Shown: positions 10,030-22,475, counted from the first letter of the stretch. The stretch is 64,000 bases of DNA from Coenobita brevimanus (GCA_032717465.1 CM064665.1:24543088-24607087), one strand, 5' to 3'. Notes: a model not told the origin generated them from the letters alone. Numbers and translations: made by a program.

Positions 10030-10374
10030 TAATAATTTTTCTGCAAGCGGCACGTGTTAAGAGTGTAATGCTATGTGGTAGTGAGACCTGGGCAGTAAAA
10101 GAATAGAATATTCGTAGGCTCAAACGTACAGAAATTACAATGATAGGTGGATGTGCAGTGCGTCCCCGAGTGCGAGGTATGGGGAGGCTAGGTTTACGCA
10201 CGATGGAAGGGTTGAGAGGTAGGATAGGACTGGAGAGTATTGGTGTTGTGATGAGAAGAGTAAGATTGAGAAGGTTTGGGCAAGCGGAGAAGATGGGGGA
10301 CGGTAACTGGGTGCAGAAAATGAGAGGTGTTAACGTTAGGGGTAGTGTTGATAGACGTAACCGAGGGGTTTAGA
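10030..10374 (+). mobile_element. LINE 3' end fragment, sister of the copy at 2630
   Basis: Frames contain SVMLCGSETWAVKE, then a run matching the 2796-3056 frame (GLESIGVVMRRVRLRRFGQ then EKMGDGNWVQKMR). It is the C-terminal tail of a LINE polyprotein, truncated at its 5' end and directly abutting a second, oppositely oriented LINE at 10378. The TGTC tract at its 5' side could be where the truncation joined. Confidence 0.72.
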
Positions 10375-10377
10375 AAG

Positions 10378-12325
10378 GGGTGAAAATTACCGATCATGCA
10401 CATCTCACAACATTCATCCAACCATCTCGATCACTTGTCAGTCCACGAGCCTCACCAACTTCTACATTTCTTTTCCGCACACACTCATCCACCGTATCCC
10501 TCCACCTTCTCCTTGGCCTACCTTGCCTCCTTCTTCCTTCAATTCGCTTAGATGTACCTTTTTCACCACTCTGTTGTTATCCATTCTCTCCACATGACCA
10601 TACCATTTCAGTACACTCTCTTCGATTCTGGCGTTTACAGACTTCCTCACTCCGCATCTTTCACGAATCACATTATTTCGTATCCTATCCACTCTTTGTA
10701 CTCCTCATGCATACTTCAGCAGTCCCATCTCCACGGCTTTCACTCTTGACTTTTCATTTTCATGCCAATCCATAGTCTCACATCCATATGTTATAGTTGG
10801 CATTAACACTCCTTCATATAAGCCTCGTCCAGCTGCAACACACTAATCTTCATAGCACCAGCTACCTTCCTTCCTTGTGTCACTCTACTTTCCACTTCTT
10901 TTGCACATTTTCCTCTCTTTTCTATCACTGTACCCAGGCATTTGAACTCTTTCATCAATTCCAGTCCCTCATCAATTCCAGTTTTTCTTCACTATAACAT
11001 CACACTGGGGGTCACCTTCTCTCCCAGTAACCATCACTTTACTCTTTTCTAGATTTACTCTCAAACGACGCTCACAGTCAACAGCAAAACACTGCACTTG
11101 TCTGCCAAGTTCTTGTTCGGTATTTGAAAGTAGCACTGGATCATCAGCATACAACAAATTAGAGATGCTCCGTCCATCACCATTCATTACCAACTCCATC
11201 CCTCTCTCCATTACTCGTGTTTTTACTTCTCTCGTCACCCCATTCATATGTATATTGAACAATCACGGGAACATTACACAACCTTGTCGCATGCCCACAT
11301 TGATCGTGGACCATTCACATAGATGCCCATTTACCTTTACACATGCCTCACTGCCATCTTAAAACCTCTTGACGGCACCTAGCATTTTACCATCTACATC
11401 GTACATACGTAAAACCTTTCACAGTCCTTCTTTGTCTACTTTGTCGTATGTTTTTTCCAGATCCATAAATACCAGAAACACCTTATAGTCCTTCTCAAGA
11501 GCCTTCACTGCTATCTGTCTCACTACAGATATTTGATCCACACATATTCTGCCACTCCTAAAGCCACCCTGTTCATCACTCACTAGGACTTCTGATATCT
11601 TCCCTACTTTGTCTATACTAATTCTTCCATATATCTTCCCTACAACACTCAACAAACTTAAGCCACGATAATTCTTGTATTCATTTCTCTCACCTTTATT
11701 TTTGTACAGGGGTACAATCACAGCCATTTCCCAGTCTGCTGGCACAATTTCACTCATACATGCCTTCTTACATATCTCTAGTCATTACTTCATTCCGTTC
11801 TCTCTCTCTCCACTACACTTAATCATCTCGCATACACCTCATCAACCCCAGCTGCTTTCCCATTTTTCAGCCATTTCACAGCGTTCTTCACCTACGCGAG
11901 TGTCACATTTCCTGGCACTGCATTCCTTCTCTGCACACACCCCAAACCAACCATGTTTACAGCAGCTGTGCTCTCTCCCTTCTCATTCATCAGGCTCTCA
12001 AAATATTCTTTCCATCTGGTCCTTACTTCATCCCCGTGGGTTGATAATCTACCAGTTACATCCTTCATACTTTCACATTTCTTTCCGCTGTCATTTCTAC
12101 ATTTCCACATCTCTTTATGGAATAACTTCCTTTTTTCAGAGTAATTTGCATTAATTTTTCTTCCAAGATCATCAGTTACATCCTTCTTCTTCTTCCTCTT
12201 CACTAGTCTATTTACTTGCTTCTTGCTCTCAGTATATTCATTTTTTTCAATTGAATCCCTGTTCTGTAACCACTTTAGCCACTGTCTCAATTCCTCCATT
12301 GCTGTCTTAACCTCTTCATCCCACC
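10378..12325 (-). mobile_element. Degenerate LINE with reverse transcriptase (minus strand)
   Basis: Reading right to left: a linker segment with many Lys/Arg (12299-11892), then RT blocks at 11757-11419 with VPLYKNKGERNEYKNYRGLS, GFRSGRICVDQ and VFMDLEKTYDKV. The catalytic box LLYADD is encoded at 11140-11151 and followed by VNLEKSKVMV. The C-terminal FGH-like box reads LKWYGHVERMD (10692-10462 frame). The order fits a non-LTR retrotransposon pol, with RT motifs 1-7, thumb and tail. Frames are broken by stops and indels (for example between 11419 and 11262). No endonuclease domain lies upstream, so it is 5'-truncated. It belongs to the same broad group as the LINE at 19925-22215, but as a different subfamily. 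Confidence 0.85.
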
Positions 12326-12354
12326 ATATAATAATAATAATAATAATAATAATA
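12326..12354. repeat. (AAT)n microsatellite
   Basis: A perfect ATA/AAT run at the 5' truncation side of the minus-strand LINE. Confidence 0.9.
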
Positions 12355-13383
12355 AAATCAATTTTTCCTTAAACTATTCGTTAATGTCAGAGTTCTAAGT
12401 TCCTAAATTATACAGCTGGGTGAACACGAAAAAAAACATTAAAAAATAAAAATAGACTACTAAACATTAGTAAATAAATAAATAAACTAGAAATTCCCAG
12501 AGTGCATACCTCCGCCAATGCCAGATCCGCATCTGCCCCAAATTTAATCAATTCTTTCTTGGCCCATGGACCACCCTTCCACAAAATTAATTGAAATTCA
12601 TAGAGAACTTTTGGAAATATTGTGTGGACAAACAAACAGACACACATAGATGAATACATAGGCTCCTCCAACTTCTTTTGCGGAGATAATAAAGGCCTCC
12701 CAAAATATCAAGCTAATATCAACACAGCAGCACAGTCTTACCTTCAAAGCGAACAAAGTCTGACAACACACCAGCAAAGTCCTACCTTCCCAGCGATCAA
12801 AGCCTGACTCCGCCTAAGAGTTGCCTTGAATTCCACACTGGTTGTGACGTCATTATGCCACACGTTCTCGTTTAGTGGCCAGGATGACAGAGGATGTGTT
12901 GTTGGTACAACTAACATAAAATTTGATATACTGTGATTACACGTAGAGAGGGTATTAATAATGACGTGAAACCTATTATGATTTAAGTGAAAGGAGGGTA
13001 AACAATTTTTAGTTAATAATTCAGCAAATCCTGATTAATAACCAAATAAGAGACAAGTAAGTTTATCCACATCCATTCTTTTTTTCTAAGCAGATTAACT
13101 GTAAATGTTCCACAACATTGTTTCTGTAGTTCATTGCTATTACAGTGTAAATGTGGACTCTTAATGGTTGGCAAGTATCTTGTAAATAATTAGTTTTTTC
13201 TGTAAGAAGCAATGATACCGCTGGGTGGGTGAAGGTAGACGCTGTTCCACGACGCATTCTTCCTTGTTTTAAATGACAGTATGATAGACAAACACAACAT
13301 ATTTATTAGTGTAACTGTGAAGAGTCTCAATAACAAAACATGTTAATGTCTCCCAGCCATAACATCTCCCTTATTCCTAAAAA

Positions 13384-13387
<4 letters not shown>
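12355..13387. other. No gene seen; repeat-like remnants
   Basis: AT-rich text. The part at 12490-12640 ('attcccagagtgcatacctccgcc', then 'tgtggacaaacaaacagacac') resembles decayed transposon 3' sequence. I see no coding segment. Confidence 0.45.
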
Positions 13388-13414
<27 letters not shown>

Positions 13415-13710
13415 GCTTCCGACTCTGGGCATAGGTTTAGCAGTCCGTTCCCTGAGGTCCAGCAGTCCTCCAACATACCACACACCACTTGCCACTACTT
13501 GGGCACTAACACCCACCGTCAGTGTGGAATACATGCTAAGACTGTCTCGTACAGGACGGGTGTATTGGTATTAGCGGGGGTGTTTTTTACGAGATGTCGG
13601 TGGCTCTTATAGTAGATCGGTAAAATTTGTTTTAACAAAATTAATTTCCTTTAACTCTTCCCAGCCCCAGCCGGGAATCGAACTCGCAACCATTAGGACA
13701 GCACACCACC
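13388..13710 (-). mobile_element. tRNA-derived SINE family B, copy 1
   Basis: Read on the minus strand, the head holds a B box (GGTTCG-type: 'cgattcccggctgggg') and the body matches the copies at 24640-24990 and 40994-41334. Shared body blocks include 'tcgtaaaa', 'gacagtcttagcatgtattc' and 'gcccagagtcgg'. Its tail has become (GA)n on this strand, (TC)n at 13388-13416 on +. Confidence 0.8.
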
Positions 13711-13785
13711 ACTTTACTTTCTTAAATACTGACTTGTATCAATACACTGACACTAGAATTTTATGCGAGTCACTAAAAAGTCCTG

Positions 13786-13860
13786 AGGAAAGGATATGAA
13801 GCCATAACACTGTCTTTTACTGCCACTGAGCTACGCGAAATAAGATAAACGGAAAAAAAA
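13786..13860 (+). repeat. Dispersed repeat family E, copy 1
   Basis: The block 'aggatatgaagccataacactgtc ... gccactgagctacgcgaaataag' recurs at 15244-15345 and 60425-60535. Non-coding, origin unknown. Confidence 0.55.
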
Positions 13861-14396
13861 AAAAAATGTGCCAAGTTAAGGTGAAAGAACTAAGTCTTGT
13901 GGGTTCGACCACAATGGAACTAAAAATCATTATTTGATTAATTATTTTTTTTTATTCTTTATTTTCCCCCTAGTCGGTTGGTCTCTGCAGAAGGATTTCA
14001 TAAGTATTATCAGGCTTCCTTTTAACGGTATGATACTAAACATATTTCATGTAAATTTTAGTGTCCTTACGTATCCCTGGGTATGGCCAGTGTGATGGCA
14101 TAATTTTAGTTTTACAGGTAAAAGAAGTAATTATCTTCAGTAGACCTAATGGGACAGCTCTACAGAAGTAAAGTTTCCTAGGGTCTGGAAACCTTTTAGT
14201 GTGCCATTCGATCCTTTCATAAGTTTATTGTATATAGTTGTTGTTAGTGTCAAAGCGTCTCAACATTTCAGTGGCTCATTTGACCCCTTCACTAAGCTGG
14301 GTTTTTATATTCTTTACCATCTCCAGACTATTTCAGTCAGATTTACAATACTTTTTGATTCGAGTTACCACTTTCAGTTTGATTTTTTCACTACCA

Positions 14397-14543
14397 GGGG
14401 AGCGCTGATGACGAACCTGCACGTGGTGGCGTTGTGCACCCAGGTGGAGCAAGGCAGCTGCAGCGTCTACCCGGGATTCGGGAGCCAGACCTCTTCATTT
14501 TCCTGAATTGCGTCATGGGGAAGAACCCATGCTCCAACCTTGG
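14397..14543 (+). CDS. Unassigned candidate exon
   Basis: A 147-nt GC-rich block in AT-rich surroundings, between a usable acceptor (ttttttcactaccag, ending 14396) and a GTAAGG donor at 14544. One frame is open through both boundaries and ends in REPDLFIFLNCVMGKNPCSN. The C-x6-C spacing is a weak reminder of the arthropod chemosensory-protein (OS-D) family, but no other family feature is visible. A second frame contains ALMTNLHVVALCTQVEQG, which loosely recalls the E-A-x-x-x-x-L-V stretch expected next in the ECI-like gene. That frame does not match the phase of the exon ending at 9723. I cannot decide and do not assign a product. Confidence 0.22.
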
Positions 14544-15124
14544 TAAGGAGCTGTCTACCAGAAGGGGGCACCAGATTCCTACACTGTGTATGTATTGTAC
14601 TGTACCTGCAGGACGGGTCCATAGAAATAGTCGCTTACTTGTGGTTGACAGGTCTGATTGGCCAGACAGACTGGGGTTAGGCAACAACAAATACAACCAA
14701 GGGCTGTCCTACGCTATATCATACACTGTGGAGAGCTAATAAATAAATCACAGTCATGTAGTGATGAGGTTAACTTTCTGAATATCATGACCTCTTTCAG
14801 ACATCTCGTGTCAGTCCTACAGCTATTAGAGAGATCCGACGCGTTGCACACACCACCTGACCTTCCCCTCTGGCGCATTAGACCGACCCTCGAGGACAGA
14901 GAAGCTTGGTAAAATACCTACTTCCTGACGGCATTGTATGAAGGCATTCCGTAGCTACTGAAGGAGATAAGGCCAGCTCATTTAGAATAGAGTCTCCTGA
15001 AAAGATCATTTGACTGTACCATTTGAGTGTAAACTTAGCCACCGGAGTGACGGGGTAAGCGTGATCGGTTGCTGAAATACTGAATGAAGAGAGGATGACC
15101 TGGGTTCGTTGCATTGTTGGGTAT

Positions 15125-15710
15125 GGGAGTTCTCTAACACCTCTTCCTTACCATTTTATTTCTGGATCTAAACACAGTTCACTTTAAGTGGACGTAAAAT
15201 TATCATCTTTCCAGCTTTAATGCTGAGCAATATACTAGTCACGAAGAAGTGTTATGGAAAGGAGGTACAGCCATATCACTGTCTTATTGTGCCACTGAAC
15301 TACGGGAAATTAGCCACGGAAGGACAAAAATCAAGGCGAATGAACTAGAGTAAGTTTTAACATCTGTAAATTATGGAATCTTTGTCACTGTTAATAATGT
15401 ACATGAACGTGATTTAATATACATGAAAGTACCCATTGCCATCCGTGCAACCTCTCCTTAGTCTTCATGCATGTTTTATCTGTTATAGAGGCACAAAGAC
15501 CCGTATTCTCGTCGGATCAGGAGGTTCCCTAGCACCTCTTACTTAGCTATAGATTTTCCATATTAACCATAAATAGTTTTGTTTTTGCTGCTTATAGCTT
15601 TTTATTGTCGACATAGATTGCATTAACAACACACAACATAGTAAAGGAGTCGAATCTGATATAAACGGGACAGGAAGAGGTGTTAGTAAGCTTCCTAACT
15701 GTACGAGTAA
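15125..15710. repeat. Family D and E repeat remnants
   Basis: 15130-15175 carries 'aacacctcttccttaccattttatttctgg', the left-arm motif of MITE family D. 15244-15345 is the second family E copy. 15500-15700 is a further family D foldback ('cccgtattctcgtcgga' on the left, 'aggaagaggtgttagtaagcttcc' on the right). Confidence 0.6.
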
Positions 15711-15974
15711 GTCGAATGAAGCTTCCCACAGATATGTTAAAAGAAAATGATAATAATAATAACAATAATACATTTCCTCTTTGCTCCTTTCCTCTCATTT
15801 AAATTAATACTTGGCTACACCTTAAAAAATTTAAGACCAGTTAAAGATAATTTCTGTATTTACAAGAATAGTAAAACTTTGAACTAGATAGGATCCAGAA
15901 TTAACTTTCCCGGTGCTTTTTTTCTTTTCACTTTTTTTTTTTTGCCTTCCATAAGGAAGTTATGATTATAGCTC

Positions 15975-15976
<2 letters not shown>

Positions 15977-16031
<55 letters not shown>
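15977..16031. repeat. (GT)n microsatellite
   Basis: About 27 near-perfect GT units, followed by GCGCGT. Confidence 0.95.
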
Positions 16032-16035
<4 letters not shown>

Positions 16036-16270
16036 TGTAGAGTTTCACAGATTTTGGAATAAACTTTGGAGATCAACAGAGGAACAAGTGATTAATAAAA
16101 GGTCAAAGGTTAAGGTCAGAAGGTGGGTATATTGCCTTAAAAGTATAGTCTGAGTGTTCTTATCCTTTCACCTTGACCCGGATGTTCGTCTTTTTGCAGC
16201 TCAAATTACATAGCTCAAAGGGAAAATAATGCTACGTGCCTACATCCTTTCCATAGCACTTTTTCATGAC

Positions 16271-16828
16271 TATACGGGTAGCGCTAGCCAGTCTCTTGTG
16301 CCCCGCTCCCTGCGCCCCGCCCTCTTCCATCTCTACTCGTTGCTGATTGGCTGAGATAATTATTCCTCTTATTGATAGGATAATGAGCCTTACCACGAAA
16401 TAGTATCGTATTATTTAGTTTTACTTTGAATTCATTTATGTTTGACAAAGGAATCACTAAAAATTCCTGGCTGAATCAAAATCAGTTTGAAAAGACCCAA
16501 CCTGCTTCCCCCGGGACTGCAGCTGAATTTTGGCGCCAAGAAAGTTCGGAGCTTGGCAATAACACATCGCAGCTGTGCTGCTATTACTCTGAAGTCATCT
16601 AACTGTCATGACCGGTAAGTTACCACAGTATCATAACCATACTGTAATTTTTCTTATTTATTTCCTTCATTGATTTCCTTAAAAATTTGTAAGAGCGCCC
16701 AACATGTTCATCCAATGCTGGCACTGTAAGACTGGCTTCCCTTCCCCAGAACTCATACTCAGGCCGATGGGTAAGTGGACGGGGCCAAGTGGGCGGGGCA
16801 CAAGAGACTTGCTAACGATACCCGTATA
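16271..16828. mobile_element. 558-bp MITE with ~36-bp TIRs
   Basis: The left end TATACGGGTAGCGCTAGCCA, then GTCTCTTGTGCCCCGC, is matched by the reverse complement of the right end, TATACGGGTATCGTTAGCAA, then GTCTCTTGTGCCCCGC. TA at the outer edges could be a Tc1/mariner-type duplication. No ORF of note is inside; 'ttggcgccaagaa' near 16530 is a local palindrome. Confidence 0.75.
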
Positions 16829-17246
16829 GCATTATTCTAAAGTTGATTTATAGCTACACCTGAACATTGAAGGTGGAGATACGGTAATCTTAGTCCAAGT
16901 GAAAATGAAATGAGTACAGCACGATGTCCATCTTTCTTTCTTTGATACATGTGTCCATTGGAATCTCTAGTTTCATATAGGCAGTTAAAGGTCTCATAGT
17001 GAATAATTAACTGAACTTTATCTATAGCGCTTTTCTAACAATACTGGGCTGTTATATAAGTCAAATATAGTAGGTAATATGAAGCAATTTTGCGAAGGTT
17101 GCAAAATAAAAGAAGCGTCGATAAGTTTAATAGAAATAACAGTTCACACTAAGACAATGTCAGCAGTCTGCCATGATCCCTCGAAACATTATGCAATCTT
17201 TGCTCTATATATATCTAATTATTGTTGCCATGAACCCCAATTTGCA

Positions 17247-17248
<2 letters not shown>

Positions 17249-17314
<66 letters not shown>
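17249..17314. repeat. (TA)n microsatellite
   Basis: About 33 TA units next to the head of SINE A copy 1. A partner (TA)n lies at 18819-18872 beside the inverted copy. Confidence 0.95.
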
Positions 17315-17317
<3 letters not shown>

Positions 17318-17702
17318 GCCTCTGTGGTACAGTGTTAGAGTGTGCATTTCGCACGCTGGTGAGCGCGGGTTCGCCTCCCGCCAGAGTTGTAAAAACTTTG
17401 AGAAGCGTTCACCAAGCCACTTGCTACTTTGGCGGACACAAGGGGTGCTGTGGTTGAACCAGTGTCGCATACTAGTATGCTTGCACCCAATCGGCTTAAG
17501 GCGGACCGATTACACTTGGTTCACAGACTACACACACATCCAAAGCCACTACAACACTACAATCACACTCACAAGCACTTCTCACCCTACATATAGTCTC
17601 TACCATAAAGCCTAAGCCACTAGGTAGAGATACATTGGCTGTATCGTCCCTGCTTCGGTAGGGATAGGCCGGTCCTGCAGTGGACCTCAACGGCTGATGA
17701 TG
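17315..17702 (+). mobile_element. tRNA-derived SINE family A, copy 1
   Basis: The head GCCTCTGTGGTACAGTGTTA contains an A-box-like TGGTACAGTGTTAGAG and, about 35 bp on, a B-box-like GGTTCGCCTCC, as in tRNA-derived SINEs. The ~390-bp body ends with a (GAT/TA) tail. An inverted copy with the same head, body and tail lies at 18427-18818. It is not a functional tRNA gene because no acceptor stem closes. Confidence 0.82.
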
Positions 17703-17739
17703 ATATATATATATATATATATATTTTGTATGTGAGGAA

Positions 17740-18415
17740 GAAGGAACCAAAGGCCGCAAGCCTGCTATTAATTATTCCTTCCAAGAGAAATACAAAATAC
17801 AAGAGAGAGCCAAAATCATGATCCGATCAATTCGAGATGCTTGGACACACTGCGTTTGAAAGACTGGAGATCATAGGAGGCAGGAAATACAGACAGAGGG
17901 AGACAGTTCCAGAGATGATCTGTTGCATAAATGAAGGACTGGGAGTAACGGTTAACTCTTGCATTACAGAGTTGGACGGAAAAGGGATGAGAGTTTGCTG
18001 CTAGACAGGTGCCATACTCCCGTCGTAGAGGTGGAGGAATGCATGCACACAGATCAGAGGAGCAGCGACCATTGAAGTAGCGATAGAAAAGAGATAAAGA
18101 TGCAACAATGCGGCGAAGAGACAGAGGTTGAAGGGAGCCAGTAAGAGGAGGAGAATTTATGAGATGAAAAGCCTTTGACTCCACCCTATTGAGAAGAGAT
18201 GTATGTGGGGAGCCTCCCCACACATTAGAGTTGTACTCCATACAGGGGCGGATAAAACCCTATATAGAGTTAACAATTGTGCAGGGGTAAAGAAGGAACA
18301 AAGTCGGCTTAGCACACCTAATCTCTTGGAAGCAGATTTTTCAAGAGATGTAATATGATCTTTCCAAGTTAAGTCCCGAGTAAATGAAACCCTAAGCATG
18401 TTCAAGGATGATATA
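17740..18415 (-). mobile_element. LINE pol C-terminal fragment (CR1/Jockey-like)
   Basis: Minus-strand frames at 18453-18157 and 18241-17816 together give FTRDLTWKDHITSLEKSA, then VWGGSPHTSLLNRVESKAF, then SLSLFYRYFNGRCSSDL and YDLQSFKRSVSKHL at the C terminus. One frame change near 18200 breaks the ORF. This follows the order of the tail of CR1/Jockey-type non-LTR pol: W-x-x-H-[IV], L-N-R-[VL]-[EQ]-x-[KR]-A, then the YR-F-x-G-x-C-S-x-E-L-type box. RT itself is missing (5' truncation). The same family occurs at 32165-32720 and 61650-61940. Its 3' UTR contains the reverse complement of 'gaagaaggaaccaaaggccgc'. Confidence 0.85.
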
Positions 18416-18426
18416 TATATATATAT

Positions 18427-18925
<499 letters not shown>

Positions 18926-19059
18926 AAAAATATGTATATTACAATTTTCCCATAATTTTTGCCATAAATATTTTCACTAAATCTTTACAATAAATCTACT
19001 AATAGTCTTTATCTTGGAATATTCAGTTTTTGGACGGTTTTCAATACAGTGTTGGAGGC

Positions 19060-19770
19060 TTTGTAGCATCTTTCCCTAAGCGATTTGGCTTGTATATTTC
19101 ACCTTGCCATTATTCTCTTGCTTGTTATTCGTTATAATTTTAATATAGACATAGTTTGCAATATAGACATACCTGTACTTTGCATTAATAACAAAGAAGA
19201 AAATACTGTGTGTGAAAAGAGAATAAATCGCTGAGGATATTATCACGACCTTTCGGTACAGGGATATTGTAGACAGTTGGCATCGAGAAGCATCAGTACT
19301 GAGGGCGTAATGTGCAAAATAAATCGCTAAAGAAAAGATGTTACCACCTTCCGGCTCTGGGTATTAATATAGAGTCTGCATCAAAAACAAAAATGAGTAT
19401 ATTGAGGGCATCATGTACAAAATATATTGCTAATGAAAAAATGCAACAACTCTTCAGCATCGAGAAGTTAGCTTGCATCAACATAAAGCACTAGTATATT
19501 GAAGGTGTAATGTGCAGAACAAATCGCTGAGGAATAGGTGATAGAACCCTTCAGCATTGAGGATTAACATAGACAGTCTGCCTCAAGGACATACATGAGA
19601 GTATTGAGGGTGATATGTGGAAAATAATTCGCCAAGAAAAAGGTGTTAGGATTCTTCAGCATCAAGGAGTTAGTTTGCATCAAGGGCAAGCACAAATATT
19701 GAGGGTGTATTATGCAAAATAAATCGGCAAGGAAGAGATGTTAGGACCCTTTGGCACTATAGTGTTAGTA
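19060..19770. repeat. MITE family D with internally amplified ~115-bp tandem
   Basis: The left arm motif ('tagcatctttccctaagcgattt', 19061 on) and the right arm motif ('aataaatcggcaaggaagag', about 19715) delimit the region. Between them the right-arm motif recurs about every 110-120 bp (near 19222, 19320, 19423, 19518, 19622 and 19718), each time with 'ttcagcatcgag/ttagcttgcatca'-type spacer. About five imperfect copies in all. Confidence 0.75.
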
Positions 19771-19924
19771 TCTCCTAAATTTCGCCACCTGTTCCACCTC
19801 CCTGCGATTCACCTGTATTAAAAATAATGGAATTAGTCATATAATGGAAGGAAAAACTCTTGCTTTTTATTACAATATTAACTACAGACTGATGTGGAGT
19901 TAGTTTTAGAAGTAAACATTAAAA

Positions 19925-22215
19925 CTCGAAAATGATAACAGTTAGTTCCTTTAGTCCTGACCACCACTTGGTGGTGGTCACAATCAAGGTCCAACTAAAA
20001 TGAAGAAATAGAAGGAAGGAAGGACGGGAGGAAGGAGTAGGCGCAAGGAGAGTAGAAAGGTTATAAGAGGATAAGAAAAAGGCAGAATATAAGAGAGAAG
20101 TGGACGAGTGATTCGGTAAATATGGATTGGGGCAGATGGAGGACGTGGAAGGTGTGTGCAAGATATTTACAGAAGAAATATGTGCAGATGTGAGGTGGTG
20201 TGGGGGTGAAAAGAAGACGAAAGTGGGTGCAAGGAACAGCATGGTGGAATGAAGAGGTGTGACAAGTTGTGGCACAAGGAAGAAAGCATATAGAGTGGAT
20301 GAGAAATAGGGACATGGAAAAAGTTGACAGACGGAAGAGAGAGTTATATGTAGAAAGGAAGAGAGAGGTGAAAAGATTAGTGAGAGAGAGTAAGAAGAGG
20401 GTGGATGAGGAATTTGGAAGGAATTTGAGTGTAAAGTGGAGGGACTGTAAGAATATGTTCTGGAAAGAGGAAAAAAGAGTCAGACAGGGTGGCAATGAAG
20501 TTAGTCGGGGAGTGAAAGATAATAACGGTAGATGACTAGTGGAGAAGGGAAAAAAAGTGAGCAGATGGAGAGAACACTTTAATGAATTATTGAACATAGA
20601 GAATGAAAGTAATGCGAGTATAAGTGGCTGGGGAATGACTAAGAGAAGGAAGGAGGTGACAAGACAGGAAGCAATCAGCAGGATATAAGTTGTGGAAGCA
20701 ATGAAGAAAGTCAAAATGAGGAAAGTCCCAGGAATTGATGAAGTGTGTGGTGAAATGCTGAAGCATGAGGGTGAGATAGTAGTAGAATGGATGTGGAAGA
20801 TGTGCACGTTGGCCTAGGAGGAAGGTAGAGTCCCGGAGGATTGGAAGTCAGGTATAATTATTCCCTTGAACAAATGAAAAGGGGAGAAAGGAGTGTGTGG
20901 TAATCACAGGGGCATTTGTCTTCTTAGTGTAATAGGAAAAGTATACGGTAGGATACTTATTGACAGAGTTAGAGTAATAACAAAGGAATTAGCTGGAGAA
21001 GAACAGAGAGGTTTTAGGAAGGGAAGAGGTTGTGTAGATCAGATATTCATTCTTAAATCTTTAGTGGAAAAGTTTTTAGAGAAGGGAAAGAAGTTGTATG
21101 CGGCCTTCATGGATTTGGAGAAAGCATATGAAAGATGGATAGACAAAGATTGTGGAAAGTATTAAGAATATATGGAGTAGATGGGAACGTGCTGAATGCA
21201 GTGAAGAGTATGTATGAGGGGGTTAAGGCTGCAGTGCATGTGGACAATGAACTGAGTGAATTTTTTTATTTGAAGGTTGGGTTGAAACAGGTATGTGTCA
21301 TGTCTCCATGGTTGTTCAATCTTTGTATGGATGGGGTTATAAAAGAGATACATGGTAGGGCAGTGGATGTTGGAGTGGCCCTAATGAGAGAGGGCAGTGT
21401 TTGGAAACTCCCTCTACTGTTGTTTGCAGATGATACATGTTGTTAAGTCAAGACGAAGGGGAGCTGCAAGACTTGGTGGATGAATTTGAAAGAGTGTGTA
21501 AGATACGGAATCTAAAGGTGAATGTAGGCAAGAGTAAAGTTATGGTCTTCGAGAGAAGTGAAGTCAGTGAATTTACAGTGAGGCTGGATGAGGAGAAAAT
21601 GGAAAATGTGAGTACGTTTAAGTACTTGGGTAGTGTGATGAGTAAGGGTGAAAGTTTTGAGGGTGAAATGCTTGAAAGGGTACAACAAGGAAGAAAGATT
21701 GCTTGTTCCTTGAACACAGTGGTAAGAAACTGGGAAGTGAGCATGAGAGTGAAAAAGTTACTGCATGACAATATTGTGATACCAACTCTGACCTATGGAA
21801 GTGAAGGTTGGATCTTGTTGGAGGGACGGAAGTCAAGAGAGAGCAGTGGAAATGAGTTATTTGAGAGGAGCATGTGTAGTCACATGGAGAGACAGAGTGA
21901 CAAATAAGGGTTTGAAGGAGCATTGTGATGTGGCTGTGGATGTGATAGGAAGCATTAGGAGAAACACACTGAGGTGGTTTTGCCATGTGGAGAGGATGGA
22001 GAGTGAGAAACTGACGAGGAGAGCATATGTGATTGAGGTGGAGGGGGAGAGAGGAAGAGGGAGGCCAAGGATGAGATGGAGGGATGGATTGAAGAGGTAT
22101 ATGAGGGAGAAGGGTGTGAGGTGGTAGCAAGGCAGTGAAATGGCGGGGGACAGGGCGACGTGGAGACGATTTGTTTGTGGCCGTCCCGTATGGGATTAAG
22201 GTGTCTGGCAATAGA
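19925..22215 (+). mobile_element. 5'-truncated LINE with reverse transcriptase
   Basis: The left end contains DHHLVVVTIKVQLK, which resembles the final S-D-H-x-x-[LV] motif of an APE-type endonuclease, so truncation is inside that domain. A Lys/Arg-rich linker (20269-20535) follows. RT blocks come next: GNHRGICLLSVIGKVYGRIL, GFRKGRGCVDQIF and AAFMDLEKAYER (20893-21165), then MSPWLFNLCMDGV and the catalytic box LLFADD (21423-21434). VNVGKSKVMVF and a C-terminal tail with LRWFCHVERME and GRGRPRMRWRDG end at 22127. Stops in the linker (for example 20536) and shifts near 21150, 21435 and 21830 kill it. The 3' end is a short ATAGATAGATA tail. Confidence 0.88.
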
Positions 22216-22217
22216 TA

Positions 22218-22222
22218 GATAG

Positions 22223-22260
<38 letters not shown>

Positions 22261-22475
22261 GTAATTCTAGTAGTGGCTCAGTGGGTTACAGCGCTCTGAC
22301 CGAAGGGTCGGAGGCTCAAGTCCACCCAAGGATCATTGGTAGACAGCAGGAAGGGCATCCGATCATAAAGTGCTAAAGCAAAAAAAAAAAAAATCTCAAC
22401 CCAGGGGCACTGCCTTTGCCCTTACCGAAAAAGAGGGACACGGCATAAAACTTTAAAAAAAAAAAAAAAAGGAAA
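22218..22475 (+). mobile_element. (AAT)n and a tRNA-like SINE remnant
   Basis: An (AAT)n run (22226-22262) is followed by 'agtggctcagtgggttacagcgctctgacc', which resembles an A box. A 'ggctcaagtccacc' B-box-like segment follows at about 50 bp. A body with 'aggaagggcatccgatc' and two poly(A) runs (22380-22393, 22454-22470) completes it. I see no second copy in the window. Confidence 0.6.
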
